NCBI RefSeq assembly: GCF_030697375.1
Contig: NZ_JAUYQD010000053.1
Location: forward strand, 62,001-126,000
DNA from: Rhodoferax sp.
Lineage (GTDB): Bacteria; Pseudomonadota; Gammaproteobacteria; Burkholderiales; Burkholderiaceae_C
Length of the DNA stretch: 64,000 nt
Direction: 5' to 3'
Positions 36,692 through 46,333 of this stretch are shown piece by piece; positions within the stretch are counted from its first letter, which is position 1; every line of letters begins with the position of its first letter. The translations under genes and the position numbers were made by a program. The notes under the pieces were generated by a model. The model ran no database searches and was not told where the DNA came from. It saw nothing but the letters and a program-made list of their open reading frames with translations.

Positions 36692-37197
36692 CGTGCGTCC
36701 TCGCGCTGGGCTTTGAGCATCTTGGTCTTGATGCGGTTACGTTTGAGGGGCGACAGGTATTCGACAAAGACTTTGCCCATCAGGTGGTCCATCTCGTGCT
36801 GAATGCACACCGCCAACAGGCCCTCGGCTTCAATGGTGCGCGACTGGCCCGTTGTATCCCAGGCCTCGATCCGCACCGCGTCAAAACGCTCCACACCGTC
36901 GTAGATGCCGGGCACCGACAGGCAGCCCTCTTCATTCAGGTGGGTGCTGGCGCTGGTCCAGACCAGTTCGGGGTTGATCAGCACCAGGGGCTGGTCACGC
37001 TCTTCGGACACATCGATCACGATCAGGCGCTCATGCACATCGATTTGGGTGGACGCCAGACCAATGCCCTTGGCGTCGTACATGGTCTCCAACATATCGT
37101 CCGCCAAAGTTCGGATGCGCGCGTCCACCACCGCCACGCGCTTGGCCACCTTGTGGAGCTTGGGGTCGGGGTAACAAAGAATCGGGAGTAAAGCCAT
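36688..37197 (-). CDS. def: Peptide deformylase
   Basis: This Fe/Zn enzyme removes the N-formyl group from nascent proteins. All three motifs are present: [15 protein letters not shown] with the metal Cys, and QHEMDHLMG with the metal His pair and catalytic Glu. The ATG at 37197 gives 169 residues, the family length. Upstream in-frame codons lie in the promoter region. It is first in a def-fmt-azlC-azlD operon and divergent from the LysM gene. Confidence 0.96.
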   Translation of the reverse strand: MALLPILCYPDPKLHKVAKRVAVVDARIRTLADDMLETMYDAKGIGLASTQIDVHERLIVIDVSEERDQPLVLINPELVWTSASTHLNEEGCLSVPGIYDGVERFDAVRIEAWDTTGQSRTIEAEGLLAVCIQHEMDHLMGKVFVEYLSPLKRNRIKTKMLKAQREDAR

Positions 37198-37337
37198 AAC
37201 TGAATCGGTAAAGGACTGGGGGCACACAGGCCGCACGGTGGCGCGCGCTCCCACAAGGTTTCGGGATGTGGCTATTTTCGCCACTTTTGCAGGATCTCAC
37301 AGCACTTCCCCGTCAAAAACGTTGCCGAATCAAGGGC

Positions 37338-37367
37338 TTGAGCGCAAAATCGCGCGTAACTTATCAA
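37338..37367 (+). promoter_or_regulatory. Candidate sigma-70 promoter for the LysM gene
   Basis: TTGAGC at 37338-37343 and TATCAA at 37362-37367 with an 18-bp spacer, about 30 bp before the start codon. Each hexamer matches the consensus at four positions. Confidence 0.3.
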
Positions 37368-37397
37368 GTTACTCCTTCGGATTGAAGCACGATACCT

Positions 37398-38621
37398 ATG
37401 ACGATACACCTGATGGCGAAATCCAAAATTGCAATTACCGCATTGACTGTGTTGGCCGGATTTTTGGCAAGCGCATCCGCAGGGGCGCAAAACTATCCTG
37501 TCACGGCGGCGCAAAAACAAACGGCCAACCAGGTGGCCCAAAAGGGTGTTCCCCTCAGTGAACTGAGCCCCAACGCCCCGGATCGCTATACCGTCAAAAG
37601 TGGGGATACCTTGTGGGCCATCTCGGCCCTGTTCCTCAAGAGTCCCTGGCGTTGGCCCGAGCTGTGGGGCATGAACCTGAACGACATCAAAAACCCGCAT
37701 CTGATCTACCCCGGGCAACAACTGGAGCTGGACCGCCAAAATGGCATGGCCACTTTGCGCGTCAAGGGCGGCACCGAGTCCTCGCCTGACGGAACCCCCA
37801 TCGGAACCGTCCACGTGTCGCCCCGCACGCGTTATGAGACACTGGCCGACGCGGCCCTGCCCACGCTCAACTCCAGCCTGATCGAGGCTTTTTTGGTCGA
37901 ACCCATGGTCATGGATGAGCTGGGTCTGAAATCCGCACCCCGCATTGTGGCGAACCAGGAGACACGCGTGCTGCTGACCCGCGGCGACCGCGCTTACGCC
38001 CGCGGCCCCAATGGCTCGCCTTTGCTGGACGACCAAGCCCAGTTGCAGCAATTCCGCATCTTCCGCAATGCCACCCCCCTGAAAGACCCAGGCACGGGTG
38101 AAATCTTGGGTTATGAAGCGCAATACGTGGGCAAGGCCACATTGGTCGCCAGTGAATCCAGTACCGAAGTGGCAGAAAAAGACGGCACGGTCAGCACCGC
38201 CATTGTGCCGGCCAGCATTGACATCGTTGCGGCCAAGGAAGAAATGCGGATTGGTGACCGGATGTTCCCCGAGCCTCCACGCCAATTGCGGACCTACACC
38301 CCCCATGCACCAAACGGCAAGGCGGATGGGCGCATTGTGTCGGTTTACGGCAGTGCCGTGGTCAATGCGGCACAAAACCAGGTGGTCGCCATCAACCGGG
38401 GCACCCGTGACGGCATAGAGCCCGGCCATGTGATGGCTATCTTGAAGGACGGCACACGCGTCATCGACAAGTCCGACGATGCACGCCCCTTGATGAAACT
38501 GCCCAATGAGCGCAATGGACTGCTCATGGTGTTTCGCACCTTTGAGCGGGTTTCGTATGCGCTCATTTTGGACATCAAGGACGGCGTGCGCGTCGGTGAC
38601 CGCCTGACCAGCCCACGTTGA
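37398..38621 (+). CDS. Secreted LysM peptidoglycan-binding protein
   Basis: A signal peptide (positive start, ITALTVLAGFLASASAGA) is followed near residue 65 by one LysM domain (YTVKSGDTLWAISALFLKSPWRWPELWGMN, NPHLIYPGQQL). The remaining ~290 residues are uncharacterised. A homologous gene commonly precedes dprA in betaproteobacteria. It probably binds cell-wall glycan in the periplasm. The ATG at 37413 (MAKSKIAI) is an alternative start giving the same signal peptide. The dprA GTG follows the stop by 7 bp. Confidence 0.85.
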   Translation: MTIHLMAKSKIAITALTVLAGFLASASAGAQNYPVTAAQKQTANQVAQKGVPLSELSPNAPDRYTVKSGDTLWAISALFLKSPWRWPELWGMNLNDIKNPHLIYPGQQLELDRQNGMATLRVKGGTESSPDGTPIGTVHVSPRTRYETLADAALPTLNSSLIEAFLVEPMVMDELGLKSAPRIVANQETRVLLTRGDRAYARGPNGSPLLDDQAQLQQFRIFRNATPLKDPGTGEILGYEAQYVGKATLVASESSTEVAEKDGTVSTAIVPASIDIVAAKEEMRIGDRMFPEPPRQLRTYTPHAPNGKADGRIVSVYGSAVVNAAQNQVVAINRGTRDGIEPGHVMAILKDGTRVIDKSDDARPLMKLPNERNGLLMVFRTFERVSYALILDIKDGVRVGDRLTSPR

Positions 38622-38628
38622 TCCGCCC

Positions 38629-39792
38629 GTGCAACGCGAGGAACTCGCCGGCTGGCTGCGGCTGACCCTGACGCCCGGGGTGGGCAACACCACGGCACGC
38701 CAGTTGCTGGCCACTTTTGGGCTACCGCAACAGGTATTTGCACAACCGGTATCGGCCTTGGGTGAAGTCTGCAGTGCACGCCAGGCCGCCGCACTGCAGC
38801 GGGAGCCCGCAGAACTACAAAACCTGCTCCAAATCACATGGGATTGGCTGCAGCAGGACCTGGATCGGCGCCGAGTCCTTACCCTGGGCGACTCTGCTTA
38901 CCCCCCGTCATTGCTGGACATGGAAGACCCACCCACACTGCTGTATGGCATGGGTTCACCACTGGCCTGGCAGCCAACCGGCTTGGCCGCCGGTTGTGCA
39001 CACAGCGTGGCAGTGGTGGGTAGCCGCAATCCAACACCTCAAGGCGCCGCCAACGCGCGCCAATTTGCGCACAGTCTGGCACAGGCCGGACTGACGGTGG
39101 TGTCCGGTCTTGCCTTGGGTGTAGACGGCGCCGCACACGAAGGTGCGCTGCTGGGCGCGGCGGTGGACCAACTGGCCACCGTGGCGGTGGTGGGCACGGG
39201 CCTGGACCGCGTGTACCCCAAACAGCACCTGGACCTGGCCCACCGCATTGCGCAGCGTGGCGTGCTGCTCAGTGAATACCCCTTGGGCACACCACCCCTG
39301 GCTGCCAATTTCCCCAAACGCAACCGCATCATCTCGGGACTGGCATGCGGCACGCTGGTGGTTGAGGCCGCACTGCAGTCTGGCTCGCTCATTACCGCGC
39401 GGCTGGCGGTCGAACAGGGCAAGGATGTGTTCGCCATTCCAGGCTCCATCCATTCCACCCAAGCGCGCGGCTGCCATGCCCTGATCAAGCAAGGCGCCAA
39501 GCTGGTGGAATGTGCCCAAGACATACTGGAGGAGTTGCATCTGGCACCCACGACCGCTGTTGCTGGGGATTCAGTCGCTGATGACGCGGCATCTACCGAA
39601 GCCGAAGACGGTTTTGATGCGGATGGCAGCCTGATCTCTGCCCTGGGTTTTGATCCCGTCAGCCTAGACGCCCTGCAGGCCCGTACCGGCCTGGACACCC
39701 CCAGCCTGCAAGCCCAACTGATGACGCTGGAACTGCAACGTCGGGTCGCTCGGCTTCCTGGTGGTCTATTTCAACGCATTGCCCAGGCCTGA
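38629..39792 (+). CDS. dprA: DNA processing protein DprA
   Basis: DprA loads RecA on incoming single-stranded DNA during transformation. The Rossmann-like core has VGSRNPTPQG, GLTVVSGLALGVDGAAH and GTGLDRVYPKQH. A C-terminal winged-helix (SLDALQARTGLDTPSLQAQLMTLEL) completes the 387-residue protein. The start is a GTG at 38629, which is the conserved N-terminus (MQREELAGWLRLTLTPGVG). It is co-directional with the LysM gene and smg. Confidence 0.94.
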   Translation: MQREELAGWLRLTLTPGVGNTTARQLLATFGLPQQVFAQPVSALGEVCSARQAAALQREPAELQNLLQITWDWLQQDLDRRRVLTLGDSAYPPSLLDMEDPPTLLYGMGSPLAWQPTGLAAGCAHSVAVVGSRNPTPQGAANARQFAHSLAQAGLTVVSGLALGVDGAAHEGALLGAAVDQLATVAVVGTGLDRVYPKQHLDLAHRIAQRGVLLSEYPLGTPPLAANFPKRNRIISGLACGTLVVEAALQSGSLITARLAVEQGKDVFAIPGSIHSTQARGCHALIKQGAKLVECAQDILEELHLAPTTAVAGDSVADDAASTEAEDGFDADGSLISALGFDPVSLDALQARTGLDTPSLQAQLMTLELQRRVARLPGGLFQRIAQA

Positions 39793-39867
39793 AAGGCGCC
39801 ACAGGCGGGCTAAACCCGAATAAAGAGGGCAAGTCCGGCAGATAGGGCAAAGTGGGGCTTTCAGCGC

Positions 39868-39873
39868 TATAGT
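39868..39873 (+). promoter_or_regulatory. -10 element TATAGT six nt before the smg start (possible leaderless promoter)
   Basis: TATAGT is separated from the smg ATG by only GGCGCC. A transcript starting at the normal distance would begin at or next to the ATG. No Shine-Dalgarno is present, and the -35 region is weak. Confidence 0.4.
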
Positions 39874-39879
39874 GGCGCC

Positions 39880-40347
39880 ATGTTTGAAGTACTTGTATTC
39901 GTTTACGAAAACTATTTCACCGGTGAGGCCTGCCCCGAGCCTGCGCATCTGGAACGCAAACTGAGCGCCGTCGGATTCGAGTCCGACGAAATCGAGGACG
40001 CCATGACTTGGCTCAAGGGTTTAGATACTGCCGCCCACCCGCAGCCACCGGAGCCTTGGCTGGTACAGCCAAGCCCCACCAGCGTACGGATTTACACCGC
40101 CAGAGAACAAAACCAGTTGGGCCTGCAGTGCCTGGGGTTCATCAGCTTTTTAGAATCGGCCCAGGTGTTATCCGCACACATGCGCGAGGTGGTCATGGAC
40201 CGCGCCATGGCGGCACCAGGGACGCCCGTGTCTCTGGCAGACCTGAAAATCATAATCCTGATGGTTTTTTGGCGTTTCGGCCAAGAGCCCGATGCCCTGG
40301 TGCTGGACGAACTGTGCGAAGACGCCACCCAACGTATTGCCCATTAG
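39880..40347 (+). CDS. smg: Smg protein (DUF494)
   Basis: A 155-residue protein with the DUF494 pattern (MFEVLVFVYENYF, LERKLSAVGFESDEIEDAMTWL, DLKIIILMVFWRFGQEPD). Smg normally lies between dprA and topA, but here topA is absent and a DUF1631 gene converges. The function is unknown. A -10-like TATAGT just before the ATG suggests a leaderless transcript. Confidence 0.93.
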   Translation: MFEVLVFVYENYFTGEACPEPAHLERKLSAVGFESDEIEDAMTWLKGLDTAAHPQPPEPWLVQPSPTSVRIYTAREQNQLGLQCLGFISFLESAQVLSAHMREVVMDRAMAAPGTPVSLADLKIIILMVFWRFGQEPDALVLDELCEDATQRIAH

Positions 40348-40369
40348 GCGCTCAAGCTGCCGCCCGCAG

Positions 40370-42901
40370 CTAAGCCAGCAAGCGTTCTGGGTTCGCCTCT
40401 AGCTTGGTCAGGGCGTCGCGTGTGGCGCGCACCGTGAGCGACTCTTCTTCCTGGGGCAGCAACAAACCCGCCTGCAAATAGGCCGCCAGTCGGCCAGCCT
40501 GAATCAGGAAACTCTTGCCCGAAGTGGCGGCAAACAAATTCAGGTGTTTTCGCTCGCTGCACCAGGCAAACTGAACCTGGGTAATTTGCTTGTTGTGGTC
40601 CAAGGTGTACCAGCTGCCCAATTGCAACTCCTGCGCCCACGCCAGCATGGCGGCGGTCGGTTTGGAGCCCCCATTGGCCACCACCTCGATGGCCGAGGCG
40701 TCGATTCCCAGCATCATCTCGATGCTTTCGGCATCCAGCGGCAAGTCTCCTAAGCCGTCTTCGCTGACAAAGTCTTCCAGATTGCCCAGGCGTTGGGCCA
40801 TCGCGTCAATCTGGGCCTGCGGAATCGCCTGCGTTTTAGACAAGAAGGCATCGGCCAAGGTGTCACTGACCGTTTTGATGTGCGCTTCTTGCTCACTGGG
40901 CGCCATGGCCAACAAGGTCATGCCCGAGCGCAATCGCAACAACAAATTGGGCAGTTCCTGGATGACGCGTGCGCGGTCGGCCCGATTGGGCTTGGCACTG
41001 GCTGCCCACACGAGGTCCGTCGTGGTCTTCTTGAGGGTCAGTGTATCGGCATGCTGCGGTCCCTTGCGCACGGCCGCCACAGCAAGCACTTCAGCCCACA
41101 CCTTGAACAGGAAGCTCCGAATTTCGTCGCGTACCGGCATCTCCTTGAGCGTGTTGCGCATCTCAATCGTGTACTGGATCACCAGTGTTTCTTTTTGCTC
41201 GACCTGCTGCGCCACACTGACCACTTGTTTGGCAGGGCCCTTCTCCGTGAGGAACTTGGCCAGAAACTTCTGAAACTCGTCAAACACCACCTGGTAGACC
41301 TTTTTACCGGTCTCGGGGTATTGCTCAATCACCTGCACAATGCGCTTGATCTCAAGCTCCATGGTGTTGCCTTGCATGCCCTCGGCGTCAAAACCCATGA
41401 CACACGATCCCATGCGGTCGATCAGCAAACGGGCGGGATGGGTGGTGGTGCCCAAAAAGTCAGGATCTTCCAAGGCGACACGCAACACCGGCATTTGCAG
41501 CCGCGCAAACCAGACCCGTATGCCCGGCGGTATACGCTCTTCGGCCAAAATCGCCTGGAACATCAGCGCCACGATTTCAATCGTGGCCTTTTCGCCTTTG
41601 GTCTCGGCCTTTTTCTTCAGCGCATCCGATTTTTCTCGCAGTTGCCCTGCCACACGAACGATCCCGGCAGGACTGTAGTCTTCGTACAAAGTACCGCCGA
41701 CCGCGTAGTTGCCTGCGGCACCGGGCGCCGGAGGTGCCAACGCCGCAGCCAGTGCGGGCGAGGGTACATGGTGCACAGCGCCCATCAAGTCGCCGCCGCC
41801 ATGGCTGACAAACATGCGGCGGATTTGGCCAATCACCCCCTGCGCCCTGTTGCGCGCGCGCGCCAAAGGTGTGGTCGCCGTCATCATGCGAGTTTCATCC
41901 GAGGCACCATAAGCTGCACCGGGACCACTGTGCGTACCCGACGACTGCTTCCAAAACGGCGTGGCGGCTGACGACGCCGCAGGCGGCGCACCGCTTCCCA
42001 CAGCGCCCGACGACGCCGGGCCTGATTGCCCCCAGCCAAGACGTCCGCCAAAAAAACCACCGCCGGAACGCGGTCCCGGAGCAGGCCCACCGCGACCCGC
42101 ATCCTCTCCCTGCGCATAGCCTTGCGGCTGAGCACCCATACCCCCGCCCGAACCCACGTCACCGTAGGCGCTTGCCTGCGGCGTTTCGGTCGGCTGGGAG
42201 GCCGCTGCCGGTGGCGACGCGGCCGGTGCCCGGCGATCACCTCCGACGCGAACCGGCGCCTTGACACGGTCCTTGAGTTCAATGGACGGCAATACTCCCT
42301 GCTTGACCAACAGCGCATTGGCATTCTGGTACGCCACGACCAAACGCTCAATCAGCTGACGCTGCACAACGGCAGTCACCATCGGCCACGATTCACCGGG
42401 CATGCCGGAGGCGGCCCACTGCTCCACCATCATCAAGACCAATACGTCAGGGCGCAACAAGTCCATGGGCGGAAGGTCTTCTGTGCCTTCCAAAAGCCGC
42501 ATACGGACCCGCAGATCATCGAACGGGCCGCTGACTTTTTCCATCACAGCCATCACCATGCGCGAGGCCAAAATCTTGTTTTCGACAACCTCGGCCCCCA
42601 CCAACTCCAGGCCCCCTACGTTCGGGTCGGGCGGTTTTTTCCCCACTGCAGGTGCCTGGCACTCACGCCACACCTTCATGGTGCCTTCCAACCACAGGGG
42701 ACGGCAGGACTTATAGGCCATCCACACATCCCGGCGATTCTGGTTTTCCCGGGCGCTGGAAGGCTCATCCATCAGCTCGGTGAGGCGATCCTGGACCGCA
42801 GCGCCGATTTCGACCATGCCCTTGCCACACTCGGCCAAAAAACGCTCGCGCACCGCACCGGCGAGGCGCAATCGGGGAGATAGGCTGGGTGGGGTGGCCA
42901 T
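40370..42901 (-). CDS. DUF1631 family protein
   Basis: An 843-residue soluble protein of the DUF1631 family, with conserved N-terminal (SPRLRLAGAVRERFLAECGKGMVEIGAAVQDRL) and C-terminal domains (AWAQELQLGSWYTLDHNKQITQVQFAWCSERKHLNLFA). The two are joined by a low-complexity Gly/Ala/Pro-rich linker around residues 230-330. The end resembles PilZ-like or DUF1631 C-terminal folds, but I cannot assign a function. It lies 14 bp downstream of secF on the same strand, so it may be co-transcribed with yajC-secD-secF. Confidence 0.82.
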   Translation of the reverse strand: MATPPSLSPRLRLAGAVRERFLAECGKGMVEIGAAVQDRLTELMDEPSSARENQNRRDVWMAYKSCRPLWLEGTMKVWRECQAPAVGKKPPDPNVGGLELVGAEVVENKILASRMVMAVMEKVSGPFDDLRVRMRLLEGTEDLPPMDLLRPDVLVLMMVEQWAASGMPGESWPMVTAVVQRQLIERLVVAYQNANALLVKQGVLPSIELKDRVKAPVRVGGDRRAPAASPPAAASQPTETPQASAYGDVGSGGGMGAQPQGYAQGEDAGRGGPAPGPRSGGGFFGGRLGWGQSGPASSGAVGSGAPPAASSAATPFWKQSSGTHSGPGAAYGASDETRMMTATTPLARARNRAQGVIGQIRRMFVSHGGGDLMGAVHHVPSPALAAALAPPAPGAAGNYAVGGTLYEDYSPAGIVRVAGQLREKSDALKKKAETKGEKATIEIVALMFQAILAEERIPPGIRVWFARLQMPVLRVALEDPDFLGTTTHPARLLIDRMGSCVMGFDAEGMQGNTMELEIKRIVQVIEQYPETGKKVYQVVFDEFQKFLAKFLTEKGPAKQVVSVAQQVEQKETLVIQYTIEMRNTLKEMPVRDEIRSFLFKVWAEVLAVAAVRKGPQHADTLTLKKTTTDLVWAASAKPNRADRARVIQELPNLLLRLRSGMTLLAMAPSEQEAHIKTVSDTLADAFLSKTQAIPQAQIDAMAQRLGNLEDFVSEDGLGDLPLDAESIEMMLGIDASAIEVVANGGSKPTAAMLAWAQELQLGSWYTLDHNKQITQVQFAWCSERKHLNLFAATSGKSFLIQAGRLAAYLQAGLLLPQEEESLTVRATRDALTKLEANPERLLA

Positions 42902-42915
42902 AAATCAGGAAGAAC

Positions 42916-43935
42916 TCAAACCATTGCACCCGCATTGGGGTCGTTGGGATCTTCGTCTTTCTTCATGCCACCTTTGACCAAGTCTTCGCGCTGAATCCCC
43001 AGCCACATGGCGATGGCAGCCGCCACAAATACCGAGGAATAGATGCCGAACAAGATGCCAATGGTCAAGGCAAGTGCAAAGTAATGCAGCGTGGCACCAC
43101 CAAACAACAACATGGACAAAACCATGAGCTGCGTGGAGCCGTGGGTAATGATGGTACGGCTGATGGTGGAGGTGATCGCGTTGTCGATGATTTGCGTGGT
43201 GTTCATCTTGCGATAACGGCGGAAATTCTCGCGAATCCGGTCAAAAATCACCACCGACTCATTCACCGAGTAACCCAACACCGCCAACACCGCCGCCAAT
43301 ACGGGCAGGGAGAACTCCCACTGGAAGAACGCAAAAAAGCCCAAGATGATGATCACGTCATGCATGTTGGCGATGATGGCCGCCACCGCAAACTTCCACT
43401 CGAACCGGATGGCCAAATACAGCATGATGCCGGTCACCACAAAGGCCAGCGCCTTGAGACCGTCGGCTGCCAATTCGTCACCCACTTGGGGCCCGACAAA
43501 TTCGGTGCGACGCAGGGTCAATGGCTCGACATTCGCCGCAGTTTTACACACTACTTTCCCACTCTGCTGAGGATCTGCCTGCATCGTGCCAGCAACGTCA
43601 GCACACAAACCCACAACCACACGCTCACTTTGCTGGCTGGAGTTGCTGCCTTTTTGCACCGGCATGCGAATCAACACGTCTTGCGCCGTGCCAAAGTTTT
43701 GCACCTGCACATCGTTGATACCCAAAGCAGCCACCGCACTACGAATGGCATTGAGGTCGGCGGGCTGTGAATAACTCACTTCCATCAGGGTGCCGCCGGT
43801 GAACTCGACCGACAGATGCAAACCACGGGAAAATAAAAAGAACAAGGCTGCCAAAAAGGTGACCAGCGAAATCAGGTTGAACACCAACGCATGCCGCATG
43901 AACGGAATGTCGCGGCGGATTTTGAAAAATTCCAT
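42916..43935 (-). CDS. secF: Protein translocase subunit SecF
   Basis: SecF, with SecD, uses the proton gradient to drive late steps of Sec export. It has 339 residues and six membrane segments. The first periplasmic loop starts LSVEFTGGTLMEVSY, and the conserved membrane region has GYSVNESVVIFDRIRENFR and a ...TRTIITHGSTQL-like segment. An AAGGGGAA site precedes the ATG. The gap to secD is 11 bp. Confidence 0.96.
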   Translation of the reverse strand: MEFFKIRRDIPFMRHALVFNLISLVTFLAALFFLFSRGLHLSVEFTGGTLMEVSYSQPADLNAIRSAVAALGINDVQVQNFGTAQDVLIRMPVQKGSNSSQQSERVVVGLCADVAGTMQADPQQSGKVVCKTAANVEPLTLRRTEFVGPQVGDELAADGLKALAFVVTGIMLYLAIRFEWKFAVAAIIANMHDVIIILGFFAFFQWEFSLPVLAAVLAVLGYSVNESVVIFDRIRENFRRYRKMNTTQIIDNAITSTISRTIITHGSTQLMVLSMLLFGGATLHYFALALTIGILFGIYSSVFVAAAIAMWLGIQREDLVKGGMKKDEDPNDPNAGAMV

Positions 43936-43946
43936 GTCTATTCCCC

Positions 43947-45827
43947 TTAGTTGGTCGTAACCTGATTCGCAGAATCAGGCCGCCAAACCGTACCGATGGA
44001 CACGCTTTTGAGCTTCTTTTGCCGACCGTACCATAAATTGACAACTCCCCGGGAGAAGAAGACACCGGAGAACATGCTGGTCAAAATCCCCAGACAATGC
44101 ACCACGGCAAACCCTCGCACCGGCCCCGATCCAAACGCCAACAGCGCCAACCCGGCAATCAGGGTGGTCACATTGGAGTCGATGATGGTAGCCCACGCCC
44201 GGTCATAACCGGCATGGATGGCGGCCTGCGGCGAGGCGCCATTGCGTAATTCTTCACGAACCCGCTCGTTAATGAGCACGTTGGCGTCAATCGCCATGCC
44301 CAGCACCAGCGCCATGGCCGCCATGCCGGGCAGGGTCAGCGTGGCCTGCAGCATGGACAACACCGCCACCAGCAGCAGCAAATTGAACGCCAGTGAAATG
44401 CTGGAGATCATGCCGAACAGCATGTAGTAAGCACACATGAAAATGGAGACGGCCACAAAGCCCCAGGTCACACTGTTGAAGCCCTTGGCAATGTTTTCAG
44501 CGCCCAACGTGGGGCCGATGGTGCGCTCTTCGATGATTTCCATGGGGGCGGCCAGCGAGCCAGCGCGCAGCAACAGGGCCGTATCGGCCGCCTCCATGGT
44601 GGTCATGCGGCCCGAGATCTGCACCCGGCCACCACCGATTTCAGAGCGAATCACCGGCGCCGTCACCACTTCGCCCTTGCCTTTTTCAAACAGCAAAATC
44701 GCCATGCGTTTGCCGATGCTTTCGCGGGTCACATCCCGGAAAATGCGGGCGCCTTTGGCGTCTAGCGTCAGGTGCACCGCCGCTTCTTGCGTTTGATTGT
44801 CAAAACCAGGCTGGGCGTCGGTAAGGTTTTCACCCGTCAAAATAACTTGTTTCTTCACAATGACGGCCTGGCCATTGCGCTCCAAAAAGCGCTCGGAGCC
44901 AAAGGGCACGGGGCCGTTGCCGGTTTCAGCAGAGCGGGCTTCGGCGCCCTCGTCCACCATGCGAATTTCCAGGGTGGCGGTACGGCCCAGAATGTCTTTG
45001 GCTTTAGCGGTGTCTTGCACACCAGGCAACTGCACCACGATGCGGTCCAGCCCCTGCTGCTGGATCACCGGCTCGGCCACACCCAATTCATTGATGCGGT
45101 TGTGCAAGGTGGTGATGTTTTGCTTGAGTGCCTGGTCTTGCACGTTACGTGCTGCCACGGGCTTGATGGATGCCACCATTTTGAAGTCTGCACCGTCTGC
45201 AGACTCCACCGTGACCAGGTCGGGAAATTGGTCCTGAATGACGCGCTTGGCCGCCTCCACAGTTTGCGCATCCCGAAAACGGATCTCAATGGTCTGCCCA
45301 TTGCGGCTAATGCCGCCGTGGCGCACATTTTTTTCCCGAAATCCAGAACGGATATCACCCGCCAAAGATTCGGCTTTTTTGGCCAGCGCCGCAGGCATAT
45401 CGACCTGCAGCATGAAATGCACGCCACCGCGCAAGTCCAGCCCCAGGTACATGGGCGATGCGTTGAGCGCGGTGAGCCATGCGGGGGAACGCGACAGCAA
45501 GTTGAGTGCTACCACATAGGACGGGTTTGCAGCATCGGGGTTGAGCGCTTTTTGGATGGCGTCCTTGGCCTTGAGTTGGGCATCGGTGTCCGCGAAGCGG
45601 GCCTTGATGGATGCGCCATCCTGCACAACGGCATCCGCTGCAATGCCTGCGGCCTTGAGCACCTCTTCCACCCGGGTCAGCGCCGATGCATCCAGCGTAA
45701 GGGACGCTTTGGCCACCGACACCTGCACCGCCGGTGCTTCGCCAAACACATTGGGCAGGGCATACAAGCCCCCCACCACGAGCGCGATCAAAATGATCGC
45801 GTATTTCCACACCGGATAACGGTTCAT
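43947..45827 (-). CDS. secD: Protein translocase subunit SecD
   Basis: A SecD of 626 residues with an N-terminal membrane anchor (YPVWKYAIILIALVVGGLYALPN) and the LGLDLRGGVHFML motif. A large periplasmic head follows (LGRTATLEIRMVDE, LTGENLTDAQPGFD), then five C-terminal membrane segments with GMAIDANVLINERVREELRNG. It operates with SecF and YajC in the SecDF-YajC complex. It is the middle gene of a yajC-secD-secF-DUF1631 series. Confidence 0.97.
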   Translation of the reverse strand: MNRYPVWKYAIILIALVVGGLYALPNVFGEAPAVQVSVAKASLTLDASALTRVEEVLKAAGIAADAVVQDGASIKARFADTDAQLKAKDAIQKALNPDAANPSYVVALNLLSRSPAWLTALNASPMYLGLDLRGGVHFMLQVDMPAALAKKAESLAGDIRSGFREKNVRHGGISRNGQTIEIRFRDAQTVEAAKRVIQDQFPDLVTVESADGADFKMVASIKPVAARNVQDQALKQNITTLHNRINELGVAEPVIQQQGLDRIVVQLPGVQDTAKAKDILGRTATLEIRMVDEGAEARSAETGNGPVPFGSERFLERNGQAVIVKKQVILTGENLTDAQPGFDNQTQEAAVHLTLDAKGARIFRDVTRESIGKRMAILLFEKGKGEVVTAPVIRSEIGGGRVQISGRMTTMEAADTALLLRAGSLAAPMEIIEERTIGPTLGAENIAKGFNSVTWGFVAVSIFMCAYYMLFGMISSISLAFNLLLLVAVLSMLQATLTLPGMAAMALVLGMAIDANVLINERVREELRNGASPQAAIHAGYDRAWATIIDSNVTTLIAGLALLAFGSGPVRGFAVVHCLGILTSMFSGVFFSRGVVNLWYGRQKKLKSVSIGTVWRPDSANQVTTN

Positions 45828-45860
45828 GATCGCGCTTTAAAGTAGTGAAAAGAACAGGTA

Positions 45861-46193
45861 TTACTTGATGGAGCCCTTGGGCAGCACTTGCACCACGGCG
45901 CTGCGCTGCACCTGCACTTCCACCCCACTGGCGACTTCCAGACCGACGTAGCTCTCGCCCATCTTGCTGACCTTGCCCAGCACCCCACCCACGGTGACCA
46001 CTTCGTCGCCTTTGGCCAGGGCGTCAATCATGGCTTTGTGCTCTTTTTGCTTTTTCATCTGGGGCCGGATCATGACGAAATACAGCACCACAAACATCAG
46101 CACCAAAGGCAGCATGCTGGTCAGGGTGGATTGCATGTCGCCTCCAGCGGCGGCAGCGGGAGCGGTTTGGGCAAAAGCAGAAGAAATGAACAC
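45861..46193 (-). CDS. yajC: Preprotein translocase accessory subunit YajC
   Basis: A 110-residue protein with one N-terminal membrane helix (LPLVLMFVVLYFVMIRPQMKKQKEH) and the typical cytoplasmic tail (GDEVVTVGGVLGKV). The family start MFISSAFAQT places the initiation at GTG 46193, with GGAG seven nt before it. A TTG at 46208 is possible but less likely. It is the first gene of the sec operon. Confidence 0.93.
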   Translation of the reverse strand: MFISSAFAQTAPAAAAGGDMQSTLTSMLPLVLMFVVLYFVMIRPQMKKQKEHKAMIDALAKGDEVVTVGGVLGKVSKMGESYVGLEVASGVEVQVQRSAVVQVLPKGSIK

Positions 46194-46333
46194 AGGCAAA
46201 CTCCACAAAAGGGATCACAACAAAGACCTTGATTCCCCAGCAAGACGCGCACGAAAACGCACCGCCAAGGGCTAGGCAACCGGCTATTGTATGCGGCCGA
46301 AGACGGTGTAAACCCTGCCTTCGGCCATGCCCC

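Noticed and set aside
40344-40382. Possible further copy of the 50-nt repeat after smg
   Set aside because: Only GCAGCTA and AGCAA match; the first and middle boxes are missing and spacing is wrong.
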